This document shows, in pieces, positions 35,593 to 44,038 of a stretch of DNA of 64,000 nt. A program made the translations under genes and the position numbers. Source of the DNA: Pseudoruminococcus massiliensis (lineage in GTDB: Bacteria > Bacillota > Clostridia > Oscillospirales > Acutalibacteraceae); the NCBI RefSeq assembly GCF_900291955.1, contig NZ_OLMR01000006.1, positions 62,001 through 126,000 of the forward strand, read 5' to 3'. The number at the start of each line of letters is the position of its first letter. Position 1 is the first letter of the stretch. Below the pieces are notes generated by a model that was given only the letters and a program-made list of their open reading frames with translations, was not told where the DNA came from and did no database searches.

Positions 35593-36507
35593 ATGAAAAT
35601 TGACCGGCTAATCGGAATACTTACCATTCTTATGCAAAAAGAAAAAGTAACTGCACCTTATCTTGCAGAAAAATTTGAAGTTTCACGCAGAACAATAAAT
35701 CGTGATATAGAAGATATGTGCAAGGCTGGAATCCCAATAGTAACAATTCAAGGAAAAAATGGCGGAATATCAATAATGGAGGGCTATCAGATTGATAAAA
35801 CACTTCTTACAAATGATGATATGGACTCTATACTTTCCGCTCTCAAAGGTCTTGACAGCGTAAGCAACACAAATAAATATAAACTTTTAATCGAAAAGCT
35901 TTCTGCAGGAAATAATAAAAATCCAGATATTCTTCCCTCTAATGAGCATATTATAATAGACCTATCCTCTTGGCAAAAATCCTCCCTTGCTCCAAAAATA
36001 GAGCTTATTCAAGCCTCAATAAGCAATTCAGAAACAATCTCGTTTCGATACTTCTCACCAAATGAGGAAAGCCTTCGAGAAATCGAACCGCTCTCACTGA
36101 TATTTAAATGGTCATCTTGGTATGTATGGGGATATTGTCTGAAACGAAATGATTTTCGCCTTTTTAAATTAAATCGAATTACCGAACTTAAAACAGGCAA
36201 AATTATCACTAAAAAACATATAAAATCTCCACCCGACTTTTCATCAGAAAATATATTTCCGACAGAATTTACAATAGAAGCTATTTTTGATTCGTCTGTA
36301 AAATGGCGTATAATTGATGAATATGGAATTGACAGCTTCACACAGCTTGAAAACGGAAAATTATATTTCGTTCACGAATCTACCGATAAATACAACTTAT
36401 TTTCTTGGCTATTGACATTCGGAGAATTCGTTGAGCTTTTAAAGCCTGAATTTCTGCGTTCGGAATTTGCAGAATATCTAAAAAATATAAGCAATATTTA
36501 CACTTAA
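35593..36507 (+). CDS. YafY-type transcriptional regulator (HTH_11 + WYL)
   Basis: 304 residues. The N-terminal winged helix (TAPYLAEKFEVSRRTINRDI, about residues 20-39) is of the HTH_11 type, followed by a linker helix and a WYL domain (about 130-210) with FKWSSWYVWGYC where the WYL core usually lies and RLFKLNRI after it. Such regulators sense small ligands or single-stranded nucleic acid and commonly control neighbouring genes. Start: ATG after AAGGATGTG. It is 14 bp upstream of the radical SAM gene and probably autoregulated through the GACA-N6-TGTC site. Confidence 0.9.
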   Translation: MKIDRLIGILTILMQKEKVTAPYLAEKFEVSRRTINRDIEDMCKAGIPIVTIQGKNGGISIMEGYQIDKTLLTNDDMDSILSALKGLDSVSNTNKYKLLIEKLSAGNNKNPDILPSNEHIIIDLSSWQKSSLAPKIELIQASISNSETISFRYFSPNEESLREIEPLSLIFKWSSWYVWGYCLKRNDFRLFKLNRITELKTGKIITKKHIKSPPDFSSENIFPTEFTIEAIFDSSVKWRIIDEYGIDSFTQLENGKLYFVHESTDKYNLFSWLLTFGEFVELLKPEFLRSEFAEYLKNISNIYT

Positions 36508-36521
36508 AAGGGTTGAAAAAT

Positions 36522-37397
36522 ATGCACATAGTAAACGCAAAAGGAATTTTATCCGCACAAAATGGAATAAATATATATCGTGGCTGTTCACATGGCTGTA
36601 TATACTGCGATTCGAGAAGCAAATGTTATCAGATGTCGCATAGCTTTGAAGATATAGAGGTAAAAGCTAATGCTGCTCAACTTTTAGAAAACGCTTTAAA
36701 ACGAAAACGCAAACCATGTATGATTGGAACAGGCGCTATGAGTGACCCATATATTCCACTCGAAAAAAATCTTTGTAATATGAGAAAATGTCTTGAAATT
36801 ATTGATAAATATGGTTTCGGAGTATCTATCCATACAAAATCAAACCTTATTTTAAGAGATTTGGATTTACTAAAAAGGATAAATCAAAAAACAAAAGTTG
36901 TTGTCCAAATAACTTTAACTACATATAATGAAAAACTTTGTAAAATTCTTGAACCAAATGTCAGTACAAGTTATGAGCGGTTTAAGGTGCTTGAAATTAT
37001 GCGTGATAACTGTATCCCAACCATTGTTTGGCTTGACCCTATACTCCCATTTATAAACGATACAGAAGAAAATATTCGTGGAATATTAAGCTATTGTGAA
37101 AAAGCAAAAGTTCGTGGAATTATGTGTTTTGGAATGGGACTTACTCTCAGAACTGGCAATCGTGAATATTTTTACAAAAAGCTTGATGAACATTTTCCAA
37201 ATCTTAAAGAAAAATACATACAAAAATATGGAAACAGGTATGAAGTAACAAGTTCTAAAAATAAGGAACTTATGCAAATTCTTATATCCTTCTGTCGAAA
37301 ACTTGGAATTATGTATAATATTGATGAAATTTTCTCATATTTATCAGAATTTAAACAAAGCGAAAATGAACAACTTAATTTTTTTGATATGCTATAA
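36522..37397 (+). CDS. SPL-like radical SAM protein
   Basis: 291 residues with the radical SAM cluster motif CSHGCIYC (about residues 20-27, Cx3Cx2C) after NIYRGC, and GTGAMSDPYIPLEK, the pattern of the SPL family related to spore photoproduct lyase. It is shorter than true SplB and its substrate is unknown; many genomes carry such paralogues next to WYL regulators. The ATG at 36522 is preceded by AAAAGGG. It is co-transcribed with the regulator upstream. Confidence 0.88.
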   Translation: MHIVNAKGILSAQNGINIYRGCSHGCIYCDSRSKCYQMSHSFEDIEVKANAAQLLENALKRKRKPCMIGTGAMSDPYIPLEKNLCNMRKCLEIIDKYGFGVSIHTKSNLILRDLDLLKRINQKTKVVVQITLTTYNEKLCKILEPNVSTSYERFKVLEIMRDNCIPTIVWLDPILPFINDTEENIRGILSYCEKAKVRGIMCFGMGLTLRTGNREYFYKKLDEHFPNLKEKYIQKYGNRYEVTSSKNKELMQILISFCRKLGIMYNIDEIFSYLSEFKQSENEQLNFFDML

Positions 37398-37402
37398 AAT
37401 AT

Positions 37403-37430
37403 GACACACTGTTGTCGTGGTTACTATGAT
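37403..37430 (+). promoter_or_regulatory. Second GACA-N6-TGTC site, upstream of the GyrI-like gene
   Basis: GACA (37403-37406) and TGTC (37413-37416), followed by GTGGTT and a TATGAT (37425-37430). It shares GACA-N5-TTGTCGTG with the site at 35535. It lies 6 bp after the radical SAM stop, so the GyrI-like gene can be expressed separately under the same regulator. Confidence 0.55.
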
Positions 37431-37485
37431 ATTCTTATCTTGTCGACAAAAGATATATCTAAAAAATTTAAAGGAGATAATTACT

Positions 37486-37941
37486 ATGGAATATGAAATC
37501 GTCAATTTGCCCGAAAAAACAGCAGTCGGAATCTCTGCAAGAACTAATAATTTCTCACCCGATATGTGCAAGGTCATCGGCAATCTTTGGAAACGCTTTT
37601 TCGAGGAAGGTATTTTCTTTGGCATAAAAAATAAAGCTAATGAAAAAGCACTTGGAATGTATTACGATTACGAAAATAACGAAAAAGGAGATTATTCTAC
37701 TGCAGTAGCCTGTGAGGTGAATTTTTCTGATGGAAATAACAATGATTTAAGCATTATAAAAATTCCTGCTGGAAAATATGCAAAATTTATAGTGAAAGGT
37801 AACGGTATAACAGCAGTTTCAGATTTTTGGAAAGAATTATGGCAAATGAATCTTCCAAGAACTTTCGTATGCGATTTTGAAGAATATCAAAATAGCGATA
37901 TGAATAATGCCGAAATTCATATTTACATAGGTATAAAATAA
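37486..37941 (+). CDS. GyrI-like small-molecule-binding protein (AraC effector-binding domain)
   Basis: 151 residues from an ATG 9 bases after AAAGGAGA. The sequence (EYEIVNLPEKTAVGISARTNN, then LWKRFFEEGIFFGIKNK and KIPAGKYAKFIVKG) is that of the SOUL/GyrI-like effector-binding fold, here stand-alone without a DNA-binding domain. Proteins of this kind bind hydrophobic or cationic ligands, and some hydrolyse or sequester toxic compounds. Its pairing with a WYL regulator and shared operator suggests a ligand-response unit; that is inference. Confidence 0.85.
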   Translation: MEYEIVNLPEKTAVGISARTNNFSPDMCKVIGNLWKRFFEEGIFFGIKNKANEKALGMYYDYENNEKGDYSTAVACEVNFSDGNNNDLSIIKIPAGKYAKFIVKGNGITAVSDFWKELWQMNLPRTFVCDFEEYQNSDMNNAEIHIYIGIK

Positions 37942-37954
37942 TAATTTAAAGCAT

Positions 37955-38004
37955 AAGGTTTCATTCAAATTCTTAAAATGTATTTGAATGAAGCCTTTGT
38001 TTTT
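37955..38004 (+). terminator. Terminator after the GyrI-like gene
   Basis: A 16-bp stem with one G-T pair, AAGGTTTCATTCAAAT (37955-37970) with ATTTGAATGAAGCCTT (37982-37997), is followed by TGTTTTTTG. Confidence 0.88.
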
Positions 38005-38015
38005 TGTCATAAAAT

Positions 38016-38061
38016 ACTATCTAAGTACCCTTATGAAATATAACAGCATAAGATAGATAGT
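38016..38061 (+). promoter_or_regulatory. Two-part inverted repeat upstream of feoAB
   Basis: ACTATCTA (38016-38023) pairs with TAGATAGT (38054-38061), and inside it CTTATG (38030-38035) pairs with CATAAG (38047-38052). It lies 38 bp before feoA. It may be an operator for a metal regulator or a leader RNA fold. It does not match a Fur box that I can recognise. Confidence 0.5.
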
Positions 38062-38098
38062 GAAAAGCTGAAAGATTTTACGGCAGAAAGGTTTGGTT

Positions 38099-38344
38099 AT
38101 GATGAATATCAAAACAATCTCGCTTGATTCTCTTTCGGTTGGCGATTCTGGTTTTGTTTCAAAGCTACTTTCCAAAGGCGAACTTCGCAGAAGAATGTTA
38201 GACCTTGGACTTGTCAAAGGAACATATGTAGAAAGTCTTATGAAAAGTCCTGTTGGAGGACTTACCGCCTATTTCATAAGTGGTGCTGTAATAGCCATTC
38301 GCCCCGAAGATGCGAGATATATTTTAATAAATAAGCAGCAGTAA
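38099..38344 (+). CDS. feoA: Ferrous iron transport protein A
   Basis: 82-residue SH3-like protein that acts with the FeoB iron transporter. The family pattern is clear: SLSVGDSGFVSKLL, RRRMLDLGLVKGTYVE (about residues 31-46), GLTAYFISGAVIAIRPEDA. The ATG at 38099 is 7 bases after AGAAAGG; another ATG follows directly. It lies upstream of feoB, with a hairpin in the 116-bp gap. Confidence 0.93.
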   Translation: MMNIKTISLDSLSVGDSGFVSKLLSKGELRRRMLDLGLVKGTYVESLMKSPVGGLTAYFISGAVIAIRPEDARYILINKQQ

Positions 38345-38349
38345 TTAAA

Positions 38350-38383
38350 GCGGTATGTGTATCATTTAGATTTCACATACCGC
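38350..38383 (+). promoter_or_regulatory. Hairpin between feoA and feoB
   Basis: A perfect 10-bp stem, GCGGTATGTG (38350-38359) with CACATACCGC (38374-38383), starts 6 bases after the feoA stop. No T run follows, so it is more likely an RNA stability or processing element than a terminator. Confidence 0.6.
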
Positions 38384-38460
38384 CAGAATTACTCTATAAT
38401 GCTCACCTTTCTAAATCCTTATTGCAAATATCCTACTATCTTCACTCAGGAGGTACATAG

Positions 38461-40578
38461 ATGAAAAGTGATACTGAAAAACTTAAAAACTCTAATCTGA
38501 CAATCGCTCTTGCAGGAAATCCAAATGTAGGAAAAAGCACCGTTTTTAATGCACTTACTGGTATGCGACAACATACAGGAAACTGGGCAGGAAAAACTGT
38601 CGCTAATGCAAGCGGAACCTTCACTCATAAAAACATTGATTTCACGCTTGTAGATATTCCAGGAACATATTCGCTTATGGCGTCATCTCCAGACGAGGAA
38701 GCCGCAAGGGAATTTATCTGCTTTGGTCAGCCTGATTGTATAATTGTAGTTCTTGACGCAACCTGCCTTGAGCGAAATTTAAATCTTGCTCTACAAATTT
38801 TAGAAGTAAATAAAAAAGCTGTCATATGTGTAAATCTACTCGATGAAGCAACAAAAAAGGGGATTCAAATTGACCTTGATGAGCTTTCTCTATATCTTGG
38901 CGTTCCCGTTGTAGGAACTGCGGCTCGTTCCGGAGAAGGTCTTGATGAATTAAAAGATGCTGTTTTCGATGTAGCTACCGGAAAAAGAAAAGTCTTTGGC
39001 ACAAAAATAAAGTATAACAGTAATCTCGAAAAAGCAATAACTAAACTTGAAAATATTATTGAAGATTCAAAGCTTTTTGATGATAAAACCTTCAGCTATC
39101 TTTCAAAGAGGTTTCTTGCTTTAAGGCTAATTGATTGCGATAAAAAGCTTGATAATTCCATAAAAGAATACTTTAATTTTAGTCTTATAGAACACAAAAC
39201 TATAAATAAAGCTTTCACAGAAATACACAACGAACTTGAAAACATCGGTATGAAACAAGATGATATAAGAGATATTATAGTCGAGGGAATAGTTGCAAAA
39301 GCAAGAGAAATTTATGCACATTGTACCTGCCTTTGTGATAAATGTTACAGTCGGCGTGACAGAAAGCTTGATAAGATTCTGACATCAAAGCTAACTGGTA
39401 TTCCAATAATGCTTTTGCTATTTGGAGTTATTTTCTATATAACAATTTCTGGTGCAAACTATCCCTCCGAGCTTCTCTCAATGGCATTTTCTAAGGTTCA
39501 GGAATGGCTTTATGGGCTTTTTGATTTATTACATTCCCCACCATTTCTAAAGGGCTTATTGATAGACGGAATGTTTAAAACTCTTTCGTGGGTAGTTGCA
39601 GTTATGCTTCCTCCTATGGCAATCTTTTTTCCACTATTTACGCTTTTAGAGGATTTCGGATATTTACCGAGAGTGGCATTTAATATGGATAGATTTTTCG
39701 CTAAATCAGGCACAAGCGGAAAACAGTCTCTCACAATGTTAATGGGATTTGGGTGTAATGCTTGTGGTGTCACTGGTTGTCGAATTATCGAATCTCCAAG
39801 GGAACGAATTATAGCTACCGTAACAAATAATTTTGTTCCCTGTAACGGAAGATTTCCAACTTTAATTGCAATAATAACTATGTTTTTCGCCACAGGAATT
39901 TCATTACCATTTCGTTCGCTTGTTTCGGCGGGCTTATTATTGACGGTAATAGTTTTTGGAGTGGTAGTCACACTCTTAGTCTCAAAGCTTCTCTCGGCAA
40001 CACTTCTAAAAGGCTTGCCTTCATCATTCACGCTTGAACTTCCGCCATACCGCAGACCTCAAATTTGTAAAACAATAGTGCGTTCTTTGCTCGACAGAAC
40101 CATTTTTGTACTTTTAAGAGCAATGTGTGTAGCCGCTCCCGCAGGAATCGTAATATGGTTAATGTCGAACATTATGATAAATGGCGAATCTCTATGTGTT
40201 ATAATCTCAAATTTTCTTCAACCTCTTGGTTCACTTATGGGACTTGACGGCGTAATTTTGCTTGCGTTTATTTTAGGATTTCCAGCGAATGAAATCGTTG
40301 TACCTATAATCATTATGATTTACACTGCCTCTGGAACGCTTGTTGAATATGATAGTCTTTCCTCGCTTTATAATCTGTTCGTAGAAAATGGTTGGACTTG
40401 GGTAACAGCATTATGCACTATGATTTTCTCACTAATGCACTTTCCATGCTCAACTACTTGCCTTACAATCTATAAAGAAACCAAAAGCCTTAAATGGACA
40501 CTTCTTTCATTTATCCTACCTACAATATTAGGCATATTACTCTGTATGTCAATAAATGCCATTTTCTTTTGGGTATAA
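38461..40578 (+). CDS. feoB: Ferrous iron transport protein B
   Basis: 705-residue inner-membrane Fe(II) transporter. The cytosolic G domain has G1 GNPNVGKST (about residues 20-28), G3 VDIPGTYSL and G4 NLLDEA, followed by the helical GDI-like region and a membrane domain with two gate regions. The first gate contains GFGCNACGVTGCR, the Cys-rich version common in Clostridia, and the second gate region holds FPANEIVVPI. GGAGG lies 8 bases before the ATG. FeoC is not seen. Confidence 0.97.
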   Translation: MKSDTEKLKNSNLTIALAGNPNVGKSTVFNALTGMRQHTGNWAGKTVANASGTFTHKNIDFTLVDIPGTYSLMASSPDEEAAREFICFGQPDCIIVVLDATCLERNLNLALQILEVNKKAVICVNLLDEATKKGIQIDLDELSLYLGVPVVGTAARSGEGLDELKDAVFDVATGKRKVFGTKIKYNSNLEKAITKLENIIEDSKLFDDKTFSYLSKRFLALRLIDCDKKLDNSIKEYFNFSLIEHKTINKAFTEIHNELENIGMKQDDIRDIIVEGIVAKAREIYAHCTCLCDKCYSRRDRKLDKILTSKLTGIPIMLLLFGVIFYITISGANYPSELLSMAFSKVQEWLYGLFDLLHSPPFLKGLLIDGMFKTLSWVVAVMLPPMAIFFPLFTLLEDFGYLPRVAFNMDRFFAKSGTSGKQSLTMLMGFGCNACGVTGCRIIESPRERIIATVTNNFVPCNGRFPTLIAIITMFFATGISLPFRSLVSAGLLLTVIVFGVVVTLLVSKLLSATLLKGLPSSFTLELPPYRRPQICKTIVRSLLDRTIFVLLRAMCVAAPAGIVIWLMSNIMINGESLCVIISNFLQPLGSLMGLDGVILLAFILGFPANEIVVPIIIMIYTASGTLVEYDSLSSLYNLFVENGWTWVTALCTMIFSLMHFPCSTTCLTIYKETKSLKWTLLSFILPTILGILLCMSINAIFFWV

Positions 40579-40583
40579 AACAT

Positions 40584-40620
40584 AAAAGTGGGCTGCTGAA
40601 TATAGCAGTCCACTTTTAAT
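40584..40620. terminator. Bidirectional terminator between feoB and spoIIIAH
   Basis: AAAAGTGGGCTGCT (40584-40597) pairs with AGCAGTCCACTTTT (40604-40617), with flanking T/A runs. It serves the two convergent genes. Confidence 0.88.
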
Positions 40621-40649
40621 AATATAGCCTATGAAATTTTATTTGTACT

Positions 40650-41291
40650 TTATTCTGATTTTTCACTTGAAGTTTGTTGATTATCTGAAATCTGTTCGGT
40701 TATGGTAATCTTGTCATATTCTATACCGCTTTGTTTATGAACAATATCCTTAATTGTAATTGCTCCTGCATTTGTAACACTTCCAGCAGAAACAACAATA
40801 TTACACTCACCATTAGAAATAAATGCTATACACTCATCAAAACCCTTAGCTTTAATAAGACTTTCTATATTGCTTTGCTGTTCTATCCTTTTGGTGATTT
40901 CAGCAACTTGCTTTACTGCCTCGGTTTTTGCGGCTTCATTCTTATCATTATCTTCAATAATATTATTCAGAAGTTCGAGTTCTTCATCTTGTGCCTGCTT
41001 GCGTTTAAGCTCAGCTTGTGCAAAATATTCACTCTTTTCATCTGCCTTAGCATTAGTTTCTTTGACCGATTCATTACTTGTAGTTTCTGATTTACTGCTT
41101 TCAGATTTCTTAGAAGCCGAAGTATTCACATACTTAGCCTCGCCGATTTCCTTAGATGATGATGTTTTAGAGCTTTCATCAGCGTTAGCTAAAAGTGAAT
41201 CATTTGCCGAGAACTGCCAGTTAAGATAAACCGCTGCACCAAGTGCCACAACCAATGCCGCAATAATAAACTGTCTTTTACCTAATTTCAT
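40650..41291 (-). CDS. spoIIIAH: Stage III sporulation protein AH
   Basis: Mother-cell half of the SpoIIIAH-SpoIIQ channel linking mother cell and forespore. The start KLGKRQFIIAALVVALGAAVYLNW is the conserved membrane anchor (about residues 3-26). It is followed by a Ser/Lys-rich linker and the YscJ/FliF-like domain with YFAQAELKRKQAQDEELELL and KGFDECIAFISNGECNIVV. It is last of the spoIIIA genes but separated from spoIIIAG by about 350 bp of hairpin repeat, unlike the usual tight spacing. Confidence 0.96.
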   Translation of the reverse strand: MKLGKRQFIIAALVVALGAAVYLNWQFSANDSLLANADESSKTSSSKEIGEAKYVNTSASKKSESSKSETTSNESVKETNAKADEKSEYFAQAELKRKQAQDEELELLNNIIEDNDKNEAAKTEAVKQVAEITKRIEQQSNIESLIKAKGFDECIAFISNGECNIVVSAGSVTNAGAITIKDIVHKQSGIEYDKITITEQISDNQQTSSEKSE

Positions 41292-41387
41292 TTTATAACC
41301 TCCATTATGTAAATATATTTAAGCAGCGGTGGCGGATTGCCTCCACTGTCAGGATACAAGATTGCTAAGAAAGATATTAATCAACAA

Positions 41388-41635
41388 GGGGGCGGACAAA
41401 GTCCGCCCTCAAGAGTAAGAGATGTTAAGGGCTTTGCCCTTAAAACCCATGAGGGACTCCGTCCCTCAACCCTGCGAGCCTTTAAAAAGGCTCGAGCGAA
41501 ACTTTTAAGTGTCTTTGGAAAGTTGGTAAACTATTCGGTAGTTTCCTCGACCGTGGCAATATAAGTTAATTTAGAATATCGAGTGAGGCTTGCCAAACGA
41601 TTACGCATCTTGTAAGTGTTTTAGAAAAGTTGGGT
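41388..41635 (+). repeat. Hairpin-chain element, copy C, inside the spoIIIA operon
   Basis: Forward arm: GGGCGGAC/GTCCGCCC (41390-41408), TTAAGGGC/GCCCTTAA (41425-41443), GAGGGAC/GTCCCTC (41451-41467) and CGAGCC/GGCTCG (41475-41494). The terminal repeat and then, reversed, the GAATCGTTCGGCAAGC-type module (about 41556-41610) follow. The last hairpin has the CGAGCC stem class instead of CAAGCTT. An apparent 75-codon frame through it is a by-product of the repeat. Confidence 0.88.
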
Positions 41636-41638
41636 AAT

Positions 41639-42214
41639 TTATCGGCTCGCCGATTTCTGAACTGAAACTCTTGATGACGCCACACCTAAGACCGTTCGCA
41701 CACTATCTATAATATTTTGTTTCACAATAGCAGAATCCGCTCCCTCACAAACCACAAGAACACCTTTAATCTTTGGCATAATCTCTGTAACCTTAATCGG
41801 TTCTTCGGTGCTGTTCTTCCCCCTGATTACTACAGTTGAAGATTTATTGCTATATTGAGAATTTTCGCCATCAGATTTATTATTTGTGTCTATATCAGTC
41901 TGATAAACACTTTCAATTTCTCTATCTATTGTAATAAGAATATTTGTCTTTCCTGCACCATTGATATTTGAGATAATCTTTGACAAATCTTCCTCAAGCT
42001 TTTTTGCATAATCATCAGCCGTAATCTTCGTTTCAGAAACAGGAGTATCTGTTTCTTCTGTTTTTTTACCCATAAAGCTTGAAAGAAATATCAGAGCTAT
42101 TCCAAGTATGCCAGCGAAGATTATCAGATTTTTAAGATTATTACCCGAAAAAATTGATTTTGCGGTCAATTTTTTTTCTTCTTTTGTTTCCTCTTTTATA
42201 TCTTCGTTTTCCAT
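41639..42214 (-). CDS. spoIIIAG: Stage III sporulation protein AG
   Basis: Ring-forming component of the SpoIIIA-SpoIIQ channel. 191 residues from the ATG at 42214, which has AAAAGGA upstream. Membrane segment at about residues 28-48; outside is the ring-building motif domain with INGAGKTNILITID and KIKGVLVVCEGADSAIVK, which are family hallmarks. The stop codon lies right at the edge of hairpin element C, so the extreme C-terminus (SVQKSASR) may have been shaped by the insertion. Confidence 0.94.
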   Translation of the reverse strand: MENEDIKEETKEEKKLTAKSIFSGNNLKNLIIFAGILGIALIFLSSFMGKKTEETDTPVSETKITADDYAKKLEEDLSKIISNINGAGKTNILITIDREIESVYQTDIDTNNKSDGENSQYSNKSSTVVIRGKNSTEEPIKVTEIMPKIKGVLVVCEGADSAIVKQNIIDSVRTVLGVASSRVSVQKSASR

Positions 42215-42282
42215 AAATCTCATTCCTTTTTTGCTTTTTAACATAATAACATTTTGCTTATGAAATTTAGTGCCGAATTATG

Positions 42283-42741
42283 TTACTCATTGATAAGACA
42301 TTCAAGGCCTAATTCATCAGCAATTTTACTTCTTATTTTTTCAGAAAGTTCTAAGTCTTTTGCTGAGATTTTAAGTCTTACCTTTATCATATTTATGCAG
42401 TTGTCCTCATCAATATCCATATCAATAAGAATTTCTTCTGCTTCAACAGAAATCTCAGACAGCTTATTCTTAACAAGCTCCGCCATACTTTTTTTAACAT
42501 ATTCAACAGATTGTTCGTTGGCAACCTCAATATTAGATGAACTAATATCCTCTATCGGTGGAACTGCACTAAAGTCGAGGTCAATTTCAGAAAGCGGAAC
42601 TATTACTGCACAAAGCATAAATCCACCAAAAACAAATCTAAGTATTCCGTTCATTCTTGAGGACGGTGCCAGAAGCTCCAGAACTCCACATATAACTGCT
42701 GCTATACAAATCACTACTGCCCAAGATGAAATAGCTGTCAC
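42283..42741 (-). CDS. spoIIIAF: Stage III sporulation protein AF
   Basis: Small membrane protein of the SpoIIIA complex, 152 residues. I place the start at the GTG at 42741: its GTGA overlaps the spoIIIAE stop, AGGGGG lies 11 bases upstream, and the resulting N-terminus (two hydrophobic helices, then LSEIDLDFS) is that of SpoIIIAF. The longer frame to 42861 is shadow sequence inside spoIIIAE. The C-terminal IIIAF-type domain carries IDEDNCINMIKVRLKI. Confidence 0.9.
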   Translation of the reverse strand: MTAISSWAVVICIAAVICGVLELLAPSSRMNGILRFVFGGFMLCAVIVPLSEIDLDFSAVPPIEDISSSNIEVANEQSVEYVKKSMAELVKNKLSEISVEAEEILIDMDIDEDNCINMIKVRLKISAKDLELSEKIRSKIADELGLECLINE

Positions 42742-43871
42742 GAACCTGCACCCCCTATAATCAGAATAAGTACTGTCGAAAGAATAAATACTGTCATAAC
42801 GCAAAGCAAAACCGCCGTAATTGTTGAAACAACCTTTGACACTGAACGCAGTAGTTTGCAAACGCTGTCGGTGCCGAGAATATCCCCTATTGATGCGGAT
42901 ATATTAAGCGAGAATATCCAAAGTAAACATCTGATAAGTACAGGCAGAAACATAAAGGCTATCCCGAAAATCATAAATACACCAGAACCAGATTTAAGCA
43001 GTTTTAAACCTCCACGAACAGATGCAAGTGATTCACCCAAAGCTCCTCCGACAACCGGCACAAATGAGCTTACTGCAAATTTTAATGCTCTTCCGCCCGC
43101 TCCATCTGCCCTTGTAGTTATTACACTCTGAAAGGTAAGAACGCTAACGAAAACCGACATACAAAAGGTCATTGTCCATTTGCAAATCTTATAAAGCATA
43201 TCACAAAGTGAAGATAATCTCATTCTTGGAGAAATTGACGACATAACCGAAACACCCAGAAATATGTTAAGTAAAGGGAGAAATAAATTTGCCGAAAGTG
43301 CTGAAATCGTCTGTGCCGCTGTCATCATAGCAGTACAATAAGATGTACCTGAAATAGCTTCACCTGCTGAAAGCATCAGTCCTCCCATAATGGGAATATA
43401 GAGCGTCATAAAACCACAAGCACCCTTTATTATTTCACAGGTTTCCTGTATCACTCCACAAAGTGGAACTACAATACAAGCAACAACACAAAGTGTTCCA
43501 ACAGTAGAACCGACACCACCCATACTGCTTACAAGCGAAACCTTAAAGCTTTCAACAAGTGAACAAAGAATGATTATTCCAATACATACTGGTATAGCAC
43601 CAAAAGGTGAAGTTGCTTCATTTAGAGCAATATTTGTTATTTCACCAAAAACATCTGAAATACTCACCGAGGATAATATGCTTGTTTCAGAAGATGTAAT
43701 TCCTGCATTTTCGAGAGCCTTCTGTGTTTCTTCAGGAAGCTGACCAAATAATTCTGCTGCACCGCTTGAGTTATATTGTTCGGAATAAAGCTCCTCCTCA
43801 GTAGCATTTACACTAAAAGAAAACACTATTAATAATAAGAAAATAAAGAAAAAAATTCTTTTAAACATCAT
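42738..43871 (-). CDS. spoIIIAE: Stage III sporulation protein AE
   Basis: Polytopic membrane protein of the engulfment channel, 377 residues from the ATG at 43871 (AAGGAAAG upstream; another ATG follows directly). A signal-like first helix is followed by a hydrophilic stretch and multiple membrane spans. Conserved blocks include YIPIMGGLMLSAGEAISG, and VSSFVPVVGGALGESLASV near residue 270. The gap to spoIIIAD (about 167 bp) is unusually long for this operon and contains a GGGCGAAC hairpin. Confidence 0.94.
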   Translation of the reverse strand: MMFKRIFFFIFLLLIVFSFSVNATEEELYSEQYNSSGAAELFGQLPEETQKALENAGITSSETSILSSVSISDVFGEITNIALNEATSPFGAIPVCIGIIILCSLVESFKVSLVSSMGGVGSTVGTLCVVACIVVPLCGVIQETCEIIKGACGFMTLYIPIMGGLMLSAGEAISGTSYCTAMMTAAQTISALSANLFLPLLNIFLGVSVMSSISPRMRLSSLCDMLYKICKWTMTFCMSVFVSVLTFQSVITTRADGAGGRALKFAVSSFVPVVGGALGESLASVRGGLKLLKSGSGVFMIFGIAFMFLPVLIRCLLWIFSLNISASIGDILGTDSVCKLLRSVSKVVSTITAVLLCVMTVFILSTVLILIIGGAGS

Positions 43872-43951
43872 ATTAAAACTTTCCTTAAAATAATAAACTA
43901 TAACCAATTCACAGAATCGATTTATATTCATACAATTTAAGACTATTATTC

Positions 43952-43970
43952 GGGCGAACACAGTTCGCCC
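43952..43970. repeat. Solitary GGGCGAAC hairpin between spoIIIAD and spoIIIAE
   Basis: GGGCGAAC (43952-43959) pairs with GTTCGCCC (43963-43970) around three bases. It is the same hairpin as the central one of element D, here alone, which suggests that single modules of the family can stand by themselves. Confidence 0.7.
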
Positions 43971-44038
43971 CTACATCTTTGCTTACCCACTTGATAAATA
44001 CTTCATCTACCACAGCAAATTTTTTAATTGATTTTTCA

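Noticed and set aside
41337-41564. A 75-codon plus-strand open frame between spoIIIAG and spoIIIAH
   Set aside because: It is read straight through the hairpin-chain element; similar frames arise wherever the repeat occurs. No ribosome binding site and no independent protein signal.
42742-42861. Longer N-terminus for spoIIIAF
   Set aside because: The extra 40 codons lie inside spoIIIAE in another frame; the GTG with GTGA overlap and AGGGGG site gives a family-like start.
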